Shown: piece after piece, positions 35,102 through 44,178 of the stretch | Numbering within the stretch: the first letter of the stretch is position 1 | How the letters are laid out: each line of letters starts with the position of its first letter | Program-made: the position numbers and the translations under genes | Assembly: GCA_041660385.1 (NCBI GenBank) | Contig: JBAZWJ010000033.1 | Coordinates: 1-64,000, forward strand | Direction: 5' to 3' | Length of the DNA: 64,000 nt | DNA from: DYJE01 sp041660385 | GTDB lineage: Bacteria > Desulfobacterota > Desulfobacteria > Desulfobacterales > Desulfolunaceae | The notes under the pieces: generated by a model | The model's database searches: none | What the model was told of the DNA's origin: nothing | What the model saw: the letters and a program-made list of their open reading frames with translations, nothing else

Positions 35102-35187
35102 GTAGGGGAGACCTGCTGGTCGCCTTGCCCGCATAAACATAAACGTTTATTATATATAAGTTTGGGCGACCAGCAGGTCACCCCTAC
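35102..35187. repeat. GTAG-type palindromic repeat, copy B
   Basis: It starts GTAGGGGAGACC and ends GGTCACCCCTAC, with the central CATAAACGTTTAT shared with copies A and C. It is 86 bp long and has small changes from the other two in both arms. The 11-bp terminal inverted repeats of copy A are not present here. Confidence 0.85.
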
Positions 35188-35233
35188 AACGTTTCCACGC
35201 AAAGGAAGCGGCATTGTGTATAGATAGTTGATA

Positions 35234-35269
35234 TGGTCCGGACTGCACAAGCAGACACTACCCGGACCA
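35234..35269. other. Hairpin with nested stem upstream of phaC
   Basis: TGGTCCGG (35234-35241) pairs with CCGGACCA (35262-35269); inside, CTGC and GCAG flank ACAA, giving a nested stem-loop. It directly precedes the terminator at 35275 and could be the 3' end of a small RNA or part of the phasin mRNA tail. Confidence 0.5.
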
Positions 35270-35274
35270 CTTAA

Positions 35275-35320
35275 AAAGCCCGGAACTCCACTCCCTCCTC
35301 ATGGATTCCGGGCTTTTTTT
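35275..35320 (+). terminator. Rho-independent terminator after the phasin genes
   Basis: AAAGCCCGGAA (35275-35285) pairs with TTCCGGGCTTT (35306-35316) and ends in a run of seven T. Confidence 0.85.
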
Positions 35321-35516
35321 AGATGTTCATCCATGCTTGTTTTGTTTTTATTTGGATTTTGAACATCTTTACTGTAGACTATTTACCTTGACACGTAAAA
35401 CAACCACAATAAAAAATTAGAAAAAACGCCATCGGGTGCTCATTTCCACCATGTTGTTTAACAACCGGAAAAAAACACTTCTTATAACATGGCGAATGCA
35501 CATCGGAGGGAAGACG

Positions 35517-37406
35517 ATGACCGGAGAAAATGAAAAGAAAAAACCGAATATGGCTAAATTATCCGATCTAATGATCAAGTTCTCGGACAAGCAGAAATCC
35601 CTGATGTCCTCGATGACAAAACCGGTGAAACAGGCAGTAATAAAAAAAGACCTGGCGTTGATGACTGATTTTACCGAAATGGTGATGAGGCTTTCAGGCG
35701 ACAGTGGAACGTTACTGTCGGCTCAGCAGGAGTATATGGGTGATCTGCTTAAACTTTCTGACCGTTTCGGAAGAAAACTCATGGGCATTGGCGACGATGA
35801 TTCTGCATCGGCGAAGGTCACGGATAAACGGTTTAAAAGCGAAGAATGGAGTAAAAATCCTTTTTTCGAATTCATCAGAGACTCCTATCTGATTTCGTCT
35901 AAACATATCAACCATACGGTGGCTCAAGTCAAAGGCATGGATGAAAAAAAGAAACGGCGTGTTGAGTTTTTCACAAAACAGCTTCTTGAAGCGGCGAGTC
36001 CCTCCAATTATCTGCCCACCAATCCCGAACTTTTGAAGCTTACCTTCGAAAGCATGGGGGAAAACATCATTGAAGGCATGGACAATCTGTTGAATGACGT
36101 GGACTGCCATGATGGAACTTTGTCCATTAAAATGACGGCAACTCATGCGTTTGAAATCGGTAAAAATCTTGCAGCCACACCGGGAAAGGTGGTGTTTCAG
36201 AACGATCTGGTTCAATTGATCCAGTATTCGCCCACCACGGAAGACGTCTATGAAACGCCGGTTCTCATATCTCCGCCCTGGATCAACAAGTTTTATATTC
36301 TCGATATCAATGAGCAGAGTTCTCTGGTCAAATGGCTTGTGGATCAGGGATACACCGTATTCATGATCTCCTGGGTCAACCCGGACAGCCATCATGCGGA
36401 AAAGACTTACGAAGATTATATGGCGGAAGGGCACATTGCAGTTCTCGACGCCATTGAAAAAATTACGAAACAAAAGAAAGTGTCAGCCATCGGCTACTGC
36501 ACGGGCGGAACGCTTCTTTCTTCAACGGCAGCTTATCTTTCGGCAAAAGGCGAAGATCGCTTTGCTTCTCTTACGTATATGGCCACGCTCATCGATTTTT
36601 CCGAACCGGGTGATCTGGGTATTTTTCTCGATGAGAATCAGGTGAAAAGTATCGTGGAAGACGTGGACCAGATGGGTTATCTGGACGGAAGACATCTTGC
36701 CAAGACGTTCAATATGCTGAGGCCCACGGACCTTATCTGGTCTTACGCCGTGAACAACTACCTCAAAGGCAAAGAGCCGGTCCCGTTCGATATCCTTTAC
36801 TGGAATTCCGATTCCACAAATCTTCCGGCAAAGATGTACAGTTTCTATCTTCAGAATACGTACATTGATAATCGCCTTAAAGACCCGGGGGGCATCCGGT
36901 TGAACGATGTGGATATTGACATCCGCCGCATCACGACCCCAGCCTATTTTCTGGCCACGGAAGAAGATCATATTGTGTTGTGGCAGGGTGCTTTCAAGGG
37001 TGCCTTGCTTCACAGCGGCCCTGTCCGGTTTGTCAGAGGTGGGTCCGGTCATGTGGCAGGAGTGGTGAATCATCCCTCGAAAAACAAATACGGTTACAGA
37101 TTCGCTGAAACCATGGTGGATGACCCTTACCGCTGGCTTGAACAGTCCATCTGGCGTGATGGTTCCTGGTGGACAGACTGGCATGAGTGGAATCAGGCGT
37201 TTGCCGGAAACCTTGTGGCAAAGAGGGAGCCGGGCCAGGGGAAGTACAAGGCTGTGGAGGACGCACCGGGAAGTTATGTGAAACAAAGTCTTGAGAAAAA
37301 ATACAAGTGCCGGGAAAACTGTTCGTGCAAGAAACCGGTTCGAAGCGGTTTGACACAGATTCAAAGTAAAGTACCGGAGAAGAAGCCTGGAAAAAAAATC
37401 AAATAA
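35517..37406 (+). CDS. phaC: Poly(3-hydroxyalkanoate) synthase
   Basis: PhaC polymerises 3-hydroxyacyl-CoA into granules. The PhaC nucleophile motif GYCTGGT places Cys at about residue 328; Asp in ATEEDHIVLW (~483) and His in GSGHVAGVVN (~510) complete the triad. Single-chain PhaC features (YSPTTEDVYETPVLISPPWINKFYILD) are present and the 629-residue length fits class I. ATG 35517 follows GGAGGG at 7 nt; the earlier frame start at 35436 has no ribosome site. The C-terminal ~40 residues are Cys/Lys-rich and atypical. No phaA or phaB is in the window. Confidence 0.95.
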   Translation: MTGENEKKKPNMAKLSDLMIKFSDKQKSLMSSMTKPVKQAVIKKDLALMTDFTEMVMRLSGDSGTLLSAQQEYMGDLLKLSDRFGRKLMGIGDDDSASAKVTDKRFKSEEWSKNPFFEFIRDSYLISSKHINHTVAQVKGMDEKKKRRVEFFTKQLLEAASPSNYLPTNPELLKLTFESMGENIIEGMDNLLNDVDCHDGTLSIKMTATHAFEIGKNLAATPGKVVFQNDLVQLIQYSPTTEDVYETPVLISPPWINKFYILDINEQSSLVKWLVDQGYTVFMISWVNPDSHHAEKTYEDYMAEGHIAVLDAIEKITKQKKVSAIGYCTGGTLLSSTAAYLSAKGEDRFASLTYMATLIDFSEPGDLGIFLDENQVKSIVEDVDQMGYLDGRHLAKTFNMLRPTDLIWSYAVNNYLKGKEPVPFDILYWNSDSTNLPAKMYSFYLQNTYIDNRLKDPGGIRLNDVDIDIRRITTPAYFLATEEDHIVLWQGAFKGALLHSGPVRFVRGGSGHVAGVVNHPSKNKYGYRFAETMVDDPYRWLEQSIWRDGSWWTDWHEWNQAFAGNLVAKREPGQGKYKAVEDAPGSYVKQSLEKKYKCRENCSCKKPVRSGLTQIQSKVPEKKPGKKIK

Positions 37407-37420
37407 TACCGGGAGACCAC

Positions 37421-38638
37421 ATGCCGTTGATCAAAGCAGGTACAGGACGCAGTACTCAATTTAATTCATTTCAGGCTGGTGTTGAAGCTGCTGAAAAGGC
37501 GATGAAGGGTATTTATGGAACACCGGATGCCATGCTTGTTTTCGCTTCACCCGGCTATGATCATGAATCGCTGCTTGAAGGGATTGCATCTGTTGCTGAG
37601 AATATCCCCATGGCGGGAGGAACCACAGCCGGAGAAATATCAAGCGAAGGTTTTTCCGAGAATTCGGTTGTGGTTCTTGCCGTTCAGTCAGACACCCTTC
37701 GTTTTGTTACAGCCGTAGCCGAAGGAATGCGTGATGATGAATATGAATGTGCATTGTCATTTGTTCATACTGTACAGGATAAATGCCATGCAGGTCCGGC
37801 GTTATCGTTGTTTGTATTTCCGGATGGAATGGGCGGGGATGGAGTTAAAGTGATTGAAGGGATGCAGGCTGGGATGAGAAAGCCCATTGAGATTGTGGGC
37901 GGGTTCTTAGGTGATAATGACCGTTTTTCCCATACCTTCCAGTATTGCAATGGTAAAGTATACCAGAATGCCATAACTGGAATGCTGATCTGTGTTCCTC
38001 TTTCAATAGATATTAAAACAGGCATTGGTGTTGGAAGCGGCTTCGCGTCCATTGGAAACAGCATGACCTGTACGGCATCTGAAGGAAATGTGATTAAAGA
38101 GATCGACCATGAACCTGCCTTGGAAATATATATGGATCTTCTGGGAGAAATCAGGTCCAAGCGTCTTCCGGAAATATGTCTGGAATACCCCTTCGGGTTG
38201 ATCGACTCCCAGTCTATTGCATCAAACCCGCCTTATTTTCAAATCCGTTGCGGCCTTTCCGTGGATTATGAACAAAAGACCATTACCGTTGCAGGCTCTG
38301 TTCCACAAGGCAGTGCCATGACATTGACGTCCGGTTCACGTGGAGACCTTATCAATGGTGCCAGGGTAGCTGCGGAAAGGGCTAAAGATTGTCTGAAAGG
38401 GTACAAGCCTGAGCTGATCCTGGTTTTCAGCTGCGTGGGCCGGAAAATTGTATTAGGCCGCCGTGTGGAAGAAGAGGTGGACGCTGTAAAATCAGTTCTT
38501 GGAGCCGATGTGCCGGTTATTGGTTTTTATACTTATGGTGAAATCGGGCCAGTGGATAAATTGACAGAAGATCTGTCTGAGGTTCGTTTTCACAACGAAA
38601 CCATGGTGGTCTGGGTTGTTGGGAGTCCTGGCCTATGA
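37421..38638 (+). CDS. FIST-domain sensory protein
   Basis: FIST proteins are soluble signal-input domains thought to bind small molecules. The N-terminal FIST_N pattern is clear (PDAMLVFASPGYDHESLLEGI, MAGGTTAGEISSEGF), and the C-terminal FIST_C follows (VGRKIVLGRRVEEEVDAVKSVLG, VIGFYTYGEIGPV). There are no membrane helices. It starts 15 bp after phaC and overlaps the histidine kinase gene by 4 bp (ATGA at 38635), so the pair is probably one sensory unit. Confidence 0.9.
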   Translation: MPLIKAGTGRSTQFNSFQAGVEAAEKAMKGIYGTPDAMLVFASPGYDHESLLEGIASVAENIPMAGGTTAGEISSEGFSENSVVVLAVQSDTLRFVTAVAEGMRDDEYECALSFVHTVQDKCHAGPALSLFVFPDGMGGDGVKVIEGMQAGMRKPIEIVGGFLGDNDRFSHTFQYCNGKVYQNAITGMLICVPLSIDIKTGIGVGSGFASIGNSMTCTASEGNVIKEIDHEPALEIYMDLLGEIRSKRLPEICLEYPFGLIDSQSIASNPPYFQIRCGLSVDYEQKTITVAGSVPQGSAMTLTSGSRGDLINGARVAAERAKDCLKGYKPELILVFSCVGRKIVLGRRVEEEVDAVKSVLGADVPVIGFYTYGEIGPVDKLTEDLSEVRFHNETMVVWVVGSPGL

Positions 38639-40587
38639 TGCGAAGAAACGAATTCAGTCGACAGGAAAACAGGGCGGGAAGGCAAGGGAGAAAACGAGCA
38701 TCTCGGTTATTTGCCATTAATCACCGGAACCGGAAACTCATGGCTCAGAACCGGATGTTGAAAGCGGAATTCAGGGATCTGTCCCATTTCCATTTTGAGC
38801 TTGAGAGGAAAAATAACGAACTTGAAACGATCCGCGATGAGCTTAGAAAACAGAATATTCAGTTGATAAAAAAATCCATTGAACTGTCCGATGTGATGCG
38901 TCAGCTCGAAGATAAAAATTACGATCTCCGTCTTTTACACGGAACCCTCGAAGATCAGGTTGCTGAACGGACCAATGCCCTTCGAATCATAAACAGAAAA
39001 CTCATAGACGAGATCAGAGAAAAAAACCAGGCCCAGGCAGCCTTGAAAGAAAGTGAGGAACAGTACAGAACTGTTTTTGAAAATTCCGGGACGGCCATTT
39101 TTATTATTGAAGCGGATATGCGGGTCACGATGGCTAACGCAAAAAGTTCCGAGTTGACCGGTGTACCAAGCAGCGCGATCGAGAAAGGGATGTTCTGGAC
39201 CGAGTTTGTTGCCGAACCTGAAACTCGCGAGAAGATGATGGGCTATCACAGAACAAGAAGGCAGAGTACCGATGCGGCTCCTGGAGAATACGAATTTAAA
39301 CTGAAACACTCCTCTGGTCAGGTGAAGGATGTTCTGGTCTATGTGAAAACCATTTCCGGTACTGATAAAAGTATCGCTTCGATGATTGATATCACCAACA
39401 GGCGTCAAGCAGAACGGGAAAAACTGGAACTTGAAAAACAGCTTCAGCAGGCTCATAAAATGGAAGCCATCGGAACGCTTGCCGGCGGAATAGCTCATGA
39501 TTTCAATAATATCCTTACTGCTTTAATGGGTTACATTGAAATGGCCCTTGATGCTGCCCCCAAAAATACCGATCTTCCCCGGTGGCTTGAACGGTCATTG
39601 AAAGGCTGCATGCGTGCCAGGGATCTGGTGGTTCAGATCCTGACATTCAGCCGTCAGAATGAGTTGGAAATGAAACCCATCCGGATCGCGCCGATTTTTA
39701 AAGAAGCCGTGAAATTTCTTCGAGCGACCATTCCAAGCACGATCACTTTTGATCTGCATGTGGGATGTGATCAGGAAATGGTTTACGGCGACCCCACACA
39801 GGTTCATCAAGTCATGATGAATCTGTGCACCAACGCAGCCCATGCCATGAGTGCTAAAGGGGGGCAGTTGGGAATCATGCTCCGGCCGGTAGTCATTGAT
39901 GAGAACCTTGCTTATAAGCGAGGGCTGACAGAAGGAAAGTATATTGAATTGACCATCTCTGATACGGGCCATGGCATCACCCCCTCAATCATGGGGCATA
40001 TTTTTGATCCGTTTTTTACCACAAAAAAAGTCGGAGAAGGTACGGGAATGGGGCTTGCTATGACCCATGGGATTGTCCAGCGCATGGGCGGAAATATTGT
40101 GGTTGAGAGTACTCAGGGCGTCGGGACTGTTTTTACCGTGTATTTCCCGGAGGTCTGTGGAGAGGTCGAAGTTGTTGAAACCGGGCTTTCTGAAGATTGC
40201 GGGAAAAATGAAAGAATTTTGCTGGTTGATGATGATGAAAGTGTTCTGGAGGTCATGGATGAGTTGATAGCCCTTCTGGGTTACACTGTGGTTTCAACCA
40301 CCAGCAGTCACGAAGCGATAAGAGTGTTTCAATCGGACCCTGCTGCATTTGAGCTGGTGATTACGGATCAGACCATGCCCCATATGACCGGGCTTGAATT
40401 CGCTCAGAGTTTGTTGACCATCCGTCCGGATATTCCCATTATCATGTGCACCGGATTCAGCGACACTGTGGGTAATGCCGAGGCGGATAAGATCGGGATT
40501 TCTGCATTTCTTATGAAACCGGTTGAACGAAGTCGTCTGGCTTCCACTATTCGAAAGGTGCTGGATGATAAGAGGGTGGCGGGTTGA
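38635..40587 (+). CDS. Hybrid histidine kinase (coiled coil, PAS, HisKA, HATPase, receiver)
   Basis: A soluble 650-residue kinase. Residues ~30-140 are charged and coiled-coil-like (HFELERKNNELETIRDELRKQNIQ). A PAS domain (~140-255) contains EQYRTVFENSGTAIFIIE. The phospho-accepting histidine is in GGIAHDFNNI (~286) and the ATP-binding N-box and G-boxes are in NLCTNAAHAM and GTGMGLAMTH. The C-terminal receiver has its Asp in LVITDQTMP. Having no membrane segment, it probably senses through the FIST protein encoded just upstream, whose gene overlaps by 4 bp. The output regulator is not evident. Confidence 0.95.
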   Translation: MMRRNEFSRQENRAGRQGRKRASRLFAINHRNRKLMAQNRMLKAEFRDLSHFHFELERKNNELETIRDELRKQNIQLIKKSIELSDVMRQLEDKNYDLRLLHGTLEDQVAERTNALRIINRKLIDEIREKNQAQAALKESEEQYRTVFENSGTAIFIIEADMRVTMANAKSSELTGVPSSAIEKGMFWTEFVAEPETREKMMGYHRTRRQSTDAAPGEYEFKLKHSSGQVKDVLVYVKTISGTDKSIASMIDITNRRQAEREKLELEKQLQQAHKMEAIGTLAGGIAHDFNNILTALMGYIEMALDAAPKNTDLPRWLERSLKGCMRARDLVVQILTFSRQNELEMKPIRIAPIFKEAVKFLRATIPSTITFDLHVGCDQEMVYGDPTQVHQVMMNLCTNAAHAMSAKGGQLGIMLRPVVIDENLAYKRGLTEGKYIELTISDTGHGITPSIMGHIFDPFFTTKKVGEGTGMGLAMTHGIVQRMGGNIVVESTQGVGTVFTVYFPEVCGEVEVVETGLSEDCGKNERILLVDDDESVLEVMDELIALLGYTVVSTTSSHEAIRVFQSDPAAFELVITDQTMPHMTGLEFAQSLLTIRPDIPIIMCTGFSDTVGNAEADKIGISAFLMKPVERSRLASTIRKVLDDKRVAG

Positions 40588-40629
40588 ACACATAAGCTTT
40601 CTGATGAATGAAAGACGAATGCCAATGCC

Positions 40630-40776
40630 GTTTCCTTAAGAAATTGTATATAATTATTCGATGACCGTAGGGGCGACCCGTTGGTCGCCCTTCCCCGCAT
40701 AATCATAAACGTTTATTGTATATCGGTTTGGGCGACCAGCAGGTCGCCCCTACAACGTTTCGCCGGTTACATATAT
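40630..40776. repeat. GTAG-type palindromic repeat, copy C (abutting pta)
   Basis: The 5' TIR GTTTCCTTAAG (40630-40640) and the 87-bp core (40667-40753) match copy A. Its 3' flank runs ACGTTTCGCCGGTTACATATAT and then stops exactly where the pta stop codon begins (40777), so the right TIR is missing. Confidence 0.85.
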
Positions 40777-42885
40777 TCAGGCAATGCCTTTTTCATACTG
40801 GGATTGAATGGCTGTCATGGCAACGGTGTTGACAATGTCCGGAACTGTGCAGCCTCGGCTCAGGTCGTTTACCGGGTATTTCAGACCCTGAAGAACAGGT
40901 CCGATGGCCACGGCGTCGGCTGAGCGCTGGACGGCTTTGTATGTGTTGTTGCCCGTATTTAGATCTGGGAAGATGAAGACAGTTGCTTTGCCCGCAACTT
41001 CACTGTTGGGGAGTTTCGTCTGTGCAACGGCCATATCCACCGCTGCGTCGTACTGAATCGGTCCTTCAATTTTAAGACCGGGCATCAAGGTCAACGCTCT
41101 TTCCTTGGCAATTCGGGTCGCTTCCCTGACTTTATCCACATCAGCTCCGGTCCCTGAAGTCCCCGTAGAATAGGACAGCATGGCGACAATGGGATCGATG
41201 CCAAAGGTTTTTGCAGTCTGAGCAGAGCTTAAGGCGATCTCGGCCAGTTCTTCAGCATTGGGATCAGGGTTCACGGCGCAGTCTCCGTACACAAGTACCC
41301 GGTCTTCGAGACACATGAGAAAAACGCTGGACACGATGGAAAAACCCGGCTTTGTCCGGATGATCTGAAGGGCAGGCCGGATGGTTTCCGCTGTACTGTG
41401 CACAGCCCCTGAAACCATGGCGTCTGCATGACCCTTATATACCATCATTGTTGCGAAAAAGTTCCTGTTTTTCATCACGTCCCGCGCATTGTCAGGGGTG
41501 ATGCCTTTATGCTTCCGCATGTCGTAATAGGTCTGCACATAGTCTTCGAACAGCTCGGATTGTTCGGGGTCGATGATCTGGGTATTTCCCATTCGTAAGC
41601 CCAGAAGGTCTATGCGGTCCCGGATCACCTGAATATCTCCCAGGATCACCAGATCCGCCACATCTCTATCTGAAAGAACTTCAACAGCCCTCAGAATTCT
41701 TTCTTCATCACCTTCAGGAAGCACCACGCACTGCTTGTGTTTCTTGGCCCGTTTGATCAGGTTGAACTCGAACATCTTCGGTGTAACAATGGTCTGGCGT
41801 GTGGTAACCAACCGTTCTTCCAGCTTCTCCGTATCCACGTTACTTTCAAAAAGAGCCAGAAGTTCCGTTATTTTTCTTTCATCTGTGGGAGATATTTTGG
41901 TGTGGATACGATTGATTTTTGTTGCCACCTGAAACGTGTCTTCTTTTACCGTCATGACAGGAACCATCTTGGGGGAAGTGAGAATCAGATTCATGATGTC
42001 CTTGTCGTGCTTGTACCCGCCGGTTAACACGATACCTGAGATACTTCGTCTGAAAGCAGACGAGGAAACGGCGATGGCGGTCACAATCATATCCGTCCTG
42101 TCTCCCGAAGTGACGATAAGAGACCCGCGAACCAGAGACGCTACAAGATTCTGGATCTGCATAGCTCCAACCCTTAACGAATGCACATGACGGGATAACT
42201 CTATTTCACTGCAGAGGACCTCCGCTCCGATGGCCCGGGCAACTTCCCGTAATGTCGGGCGTCCCATGGCCGGGTTGTCAGGAATGGTGAATAGAAGCTG
42301 GCCCCTGGCCATGGGGTTCACTATGAGCCGCTTCATGATGATGTCTGCATGTTCGTGCTGGATTCGGTTCACGATGGTTCCGAACATCTGGCACTTCTTG
42401 TCGTTCAAGGACTCAAGAGCCACTTCCACTGATCCCAGGGTTTCCGCCACGGTTTTTCCTGCGGCATTAACGACCAGAAGCACAGGGCAGGAGAGGTTTT
42501 TACTGATTTCAACGTTGATATCGAACTCGTAGGCCGCTGTTGATGCTGCGTAATTGGTCCCGTCGCAGAGCACAAAGTCGCACATCTCTTTGAGTTCGTT
42601 GTATTTCTTTATAATACTTTCGATAACGTCCAAGGGTTTTCCAAGAGCTGCCAGCTCTGTGGCTTCCTTGGCCGTAAGCCCGTACATTTTTTCATAAGGG
42701 TAGGGGAGGTTGAAATACGTTGCAATAAGATGGATGTTGTTGTCAGGCTCTTTCGAATCCGCGATAATCGGCCTGAAAAAACCCACACGGCTGATTTTAC
42801 GCTCAAGCATTTCCATGACACCTAATAGAATCGCCGATTTTCCGCTTTTAGCTTCGTTTCCTGTGATGTAGAGACTGTCAGACAT
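40777..42885 (-). CDS. pta: Phosphate acetyltransferase (long, bifunctional architecture)
   Basis: Pta interconverts acetyl-CoA and acetyl phosphate, central to acetate-oxidising or acetate-producing metabolism. The N-terminal ~330 residues carry a BioD-like/DRTGG regulatory part (YITGNEAKSGKSAILLGVMEML); the C-terminal ~330 residues are the catalytic PTA_PTB domain (CVVLPEGDEERILRA, DAMVSGAVHSTAETI). I start at ATG 42885 (AGGAGG at good spacing) rather than the GTG at 42891. At 702 residues it is full length. ackA is not present. Confidence 0.95.
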   Translation of the reverse strand: MSDSLYITGNEAKSGKSAILLGVMEMLERKISRVGFFRPIIADSKEPDNNIHLIATYFNLPYPYEKMYGLTAKEATELAALGKPLDVIESIIKKYNELKEMCDFVLCDGTNYAASTAAYEFDINVEISKNLSCPVLLVVNAAGKTVAETLGSVEVALESLNDKKCQMFGTIVNRIQHEHADIIMKRLIVNPMARGQLLFTIPDNPAMGRPTLREVARAIGAEVLCSEIELSRHVHSLRVGAMQIQNLVASLVRGSLIVTSGDRTDMIVTAIAVSSSAFRRSISGIVLTGGYKHDKDIMNLILTSPKMVPVMTVKEDTFQVATKINRIHTKISPTDERKITELLALFESNVDTEKLEERLVTTRQTIVTPKMFEFNLIKRAKKHKQCVVLPEGDEERILRAVEVLSDRDVADLVILGDIQVIRDRIDLLGLRMGNTQIIDPEQSELFEDYVQTYYDMRKHKGITPDNARDVMKNRNFFATMMVYKGHADAMVSGAVHSTAETIRPALQIIRTKPGFSIVSSVFLMCLEDRVLVYGDCAVNPDPNAEELAEIALSSAQTAKTFGIDPIVAMLSYSTGTSGTGADVDKVREATRIAKERALTLMPGLKIEGPIQYDAAVDMAVAQTKLPNSEVAGKATVFIFPDLNTGNNTYKAVQRSADAVAIGPVLQGLKYPVNDLSRGCTVPDIVNTVAMTAIQSQYEKGIA

Positions 42886-43010
42886 GGTCACCTCCTGAGA
42901 AAAGATGAAGAGTGAGGCCCCTGGTTCTTAGCCATGGGTTTGATCCGCAAATGTATAATAAATGAACAGATAGGTCAATGCTGAAGGGCGGCGGCGGGGT
43001 ATAAAGGAAA

Positions 43011-43056
43011 AAAAGGCCTGAGAGCTGTATGATGACATCCAGCTCTCAGGCCTTTT
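43011..43056. terminator. Rho-independent terminator (17-bp perfect stem)
   Basis: AAAAGGCCTGAGAGCTG (43011-43027) pairs exactly with CAGCTCTCAGGCCTTTT (43040-43056) around a 12-nt loop, flanked by A and T runs. It lies between the pta start and the NlpC/P60 stop, on the minus strand. Confidence 0.88.
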
Positions 43057-43083
43057 ATTGTTATTGACTATTTGTTCCGGGTT

Positions 43084-43722
43084 TTACTGAACGATCAGTC
43101 GTCTTGCCATCCGGAAGGCTTTTTTCCAGTATCGTTGGTCCAGATCGGCCATGGACACGCCTCTGTTTCTGGAGGCATGGATAAATTTGTTGTTTCCGAT
43201 GTAGATGCCCACATGACTCGGATAGGAACGGGGGGAGAATACGATCAGATCGCCCGGTTTAAGTTCGTCTTTATCTATTCTCTGACCTGTGCTCATGAAT
43301 TCTCTGGAAGAACGGGGGACATCAAGGCTGAATAATTTGTTGTAGATGTGTTTGACGAAGCCGGAACAATCGACCCCTCGCATGGTGTTGCCGCCCATCC
43401 GGTAGGGGGTTCCTTTCCATACGTTGAATTCCTTCAGGATCACACTCTGGGTCTGGGAAAGCTCTGTCTCATCCATTTCAAAAGGCTGGTCGTCCCATTC
43501 CTCTTCCATATCTTCCAAATCAGCAAGGGCATTCGGTCGTTCAGGTTTTGCAGTCAGGTCTCTTTTATCGACGTGCATGGCAGTTTTGCGGATTTCAGCT
43601 TCGGCGTTTCGTTCATTGATAACCACAGAAAAAGCCTGTCGTGTTGAACAAGATGCAAGGGTAAATGCCGCTATTGTGAGTATTAAAAATCTAACGATCT
43701 GAATTTTAAGGGTTTCTTTCAT
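43084..43722 (-). CDS. NlpC/P60-family cell-wall endopeptidase lipoprotein
   Basis: NlpC/P60 enzymes cut peptidoglycan peptides. A lipoprotein signal peptide ends at LASC, then comes a ~100-residue charged stretch. The catalytic Cys is in GVDCSGFVKHIYN, the His in SHVGIYIGNNKFIHA, and a polar third residue follows. The C-terminal half is complete, so it should be active in the periplasm or outer membrane. It is followed by a strong terminator. Confidence 0.93.
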   Translation of the reverse strand: MKETLKIQIVRFLILTIAAFTLASCSTRQAFSVVINERNAEAEIRKTAMHVDKRDLTAKPERPNALADLEDMEEEWDDQPFEMDETELSQTQSVILKEFNVWKGTPYRMGGNTMRGVDCSGFVKHIYNKLFSLDVPRSSREFMSTGQRIDKDELKPGDLIVFSPRSYPSHVGIYIGNNKFIHASRNRGVSMADLDQRYWKKAFRMARRLIVQ

Positions 43723-43869
43723 TGTCTAATCCTTCGATTGTGTCGGGATCAAGGCAAAAAAATATAACGGTAAAATTTTTCTGATCCAGGTCCGGTTTTT
43801 TAAAAAATTGAAAGCTAGTGATCTGTGTCTTGCAGACTGATGACTGGACTGATACATACCAGCTTGGTT

Positions 43870-44178
43870 ATTTTCGTCCGCTGTAACAAGCCGAAATGCG
43901 TCTACAAGTTCGTTGGCTGTAATTTGCCGCGTTCTGTCACACGGCGTTTACATAACGATAGGGACATGGAATTCCTGCAAATGGGTCATATGATCCAAAG
44001 CGATATCTTTGGTTGCGGTCCTGAGGTTGTTGATCAAACCTCTGTGGGCAAGGTTAACCCCTTTATTAAGAAGAAGCAGACTCGCTTGTTTCTCCTGTTT
44101 TCGGGTAACGATTGAAAGGTGAATAGCTCGTGTTGAGCGGTTCGGGTTGTCTACGACAACAAGCACTGAATCGTTCAT
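43870..44178 (-). pseudogene. DsrE-like gene interrupted by an in-frame stop
   Basis: ATG 44178 (behind GGAGAG) starts MNDSVLVVVDNPNRSTRAIHLSIVTRK, followed by LLLLNKGVNLAHRGLINNLRTA, which fits the DsrE/F fold (sulfur-carrier or oxidoreductase families). TAA at 43948-43950 falls just before TPCDRTRQI, the position where DsrE proteins have a conserved CxPC-type cysteine. The same frame then continues with TANELVDAFRLV. A stop where the family expects Cys suggests recent decay; TAA rules out selenocysteine. Confidence 0.5.

Noticed and set aside
43948..43950. Selenocysteine recoding in the DsrE-like gene
   Set aside because: The in-frame codon is TAA, which does not encode selenocysteine, and no SECIS-like hairpin follows it.
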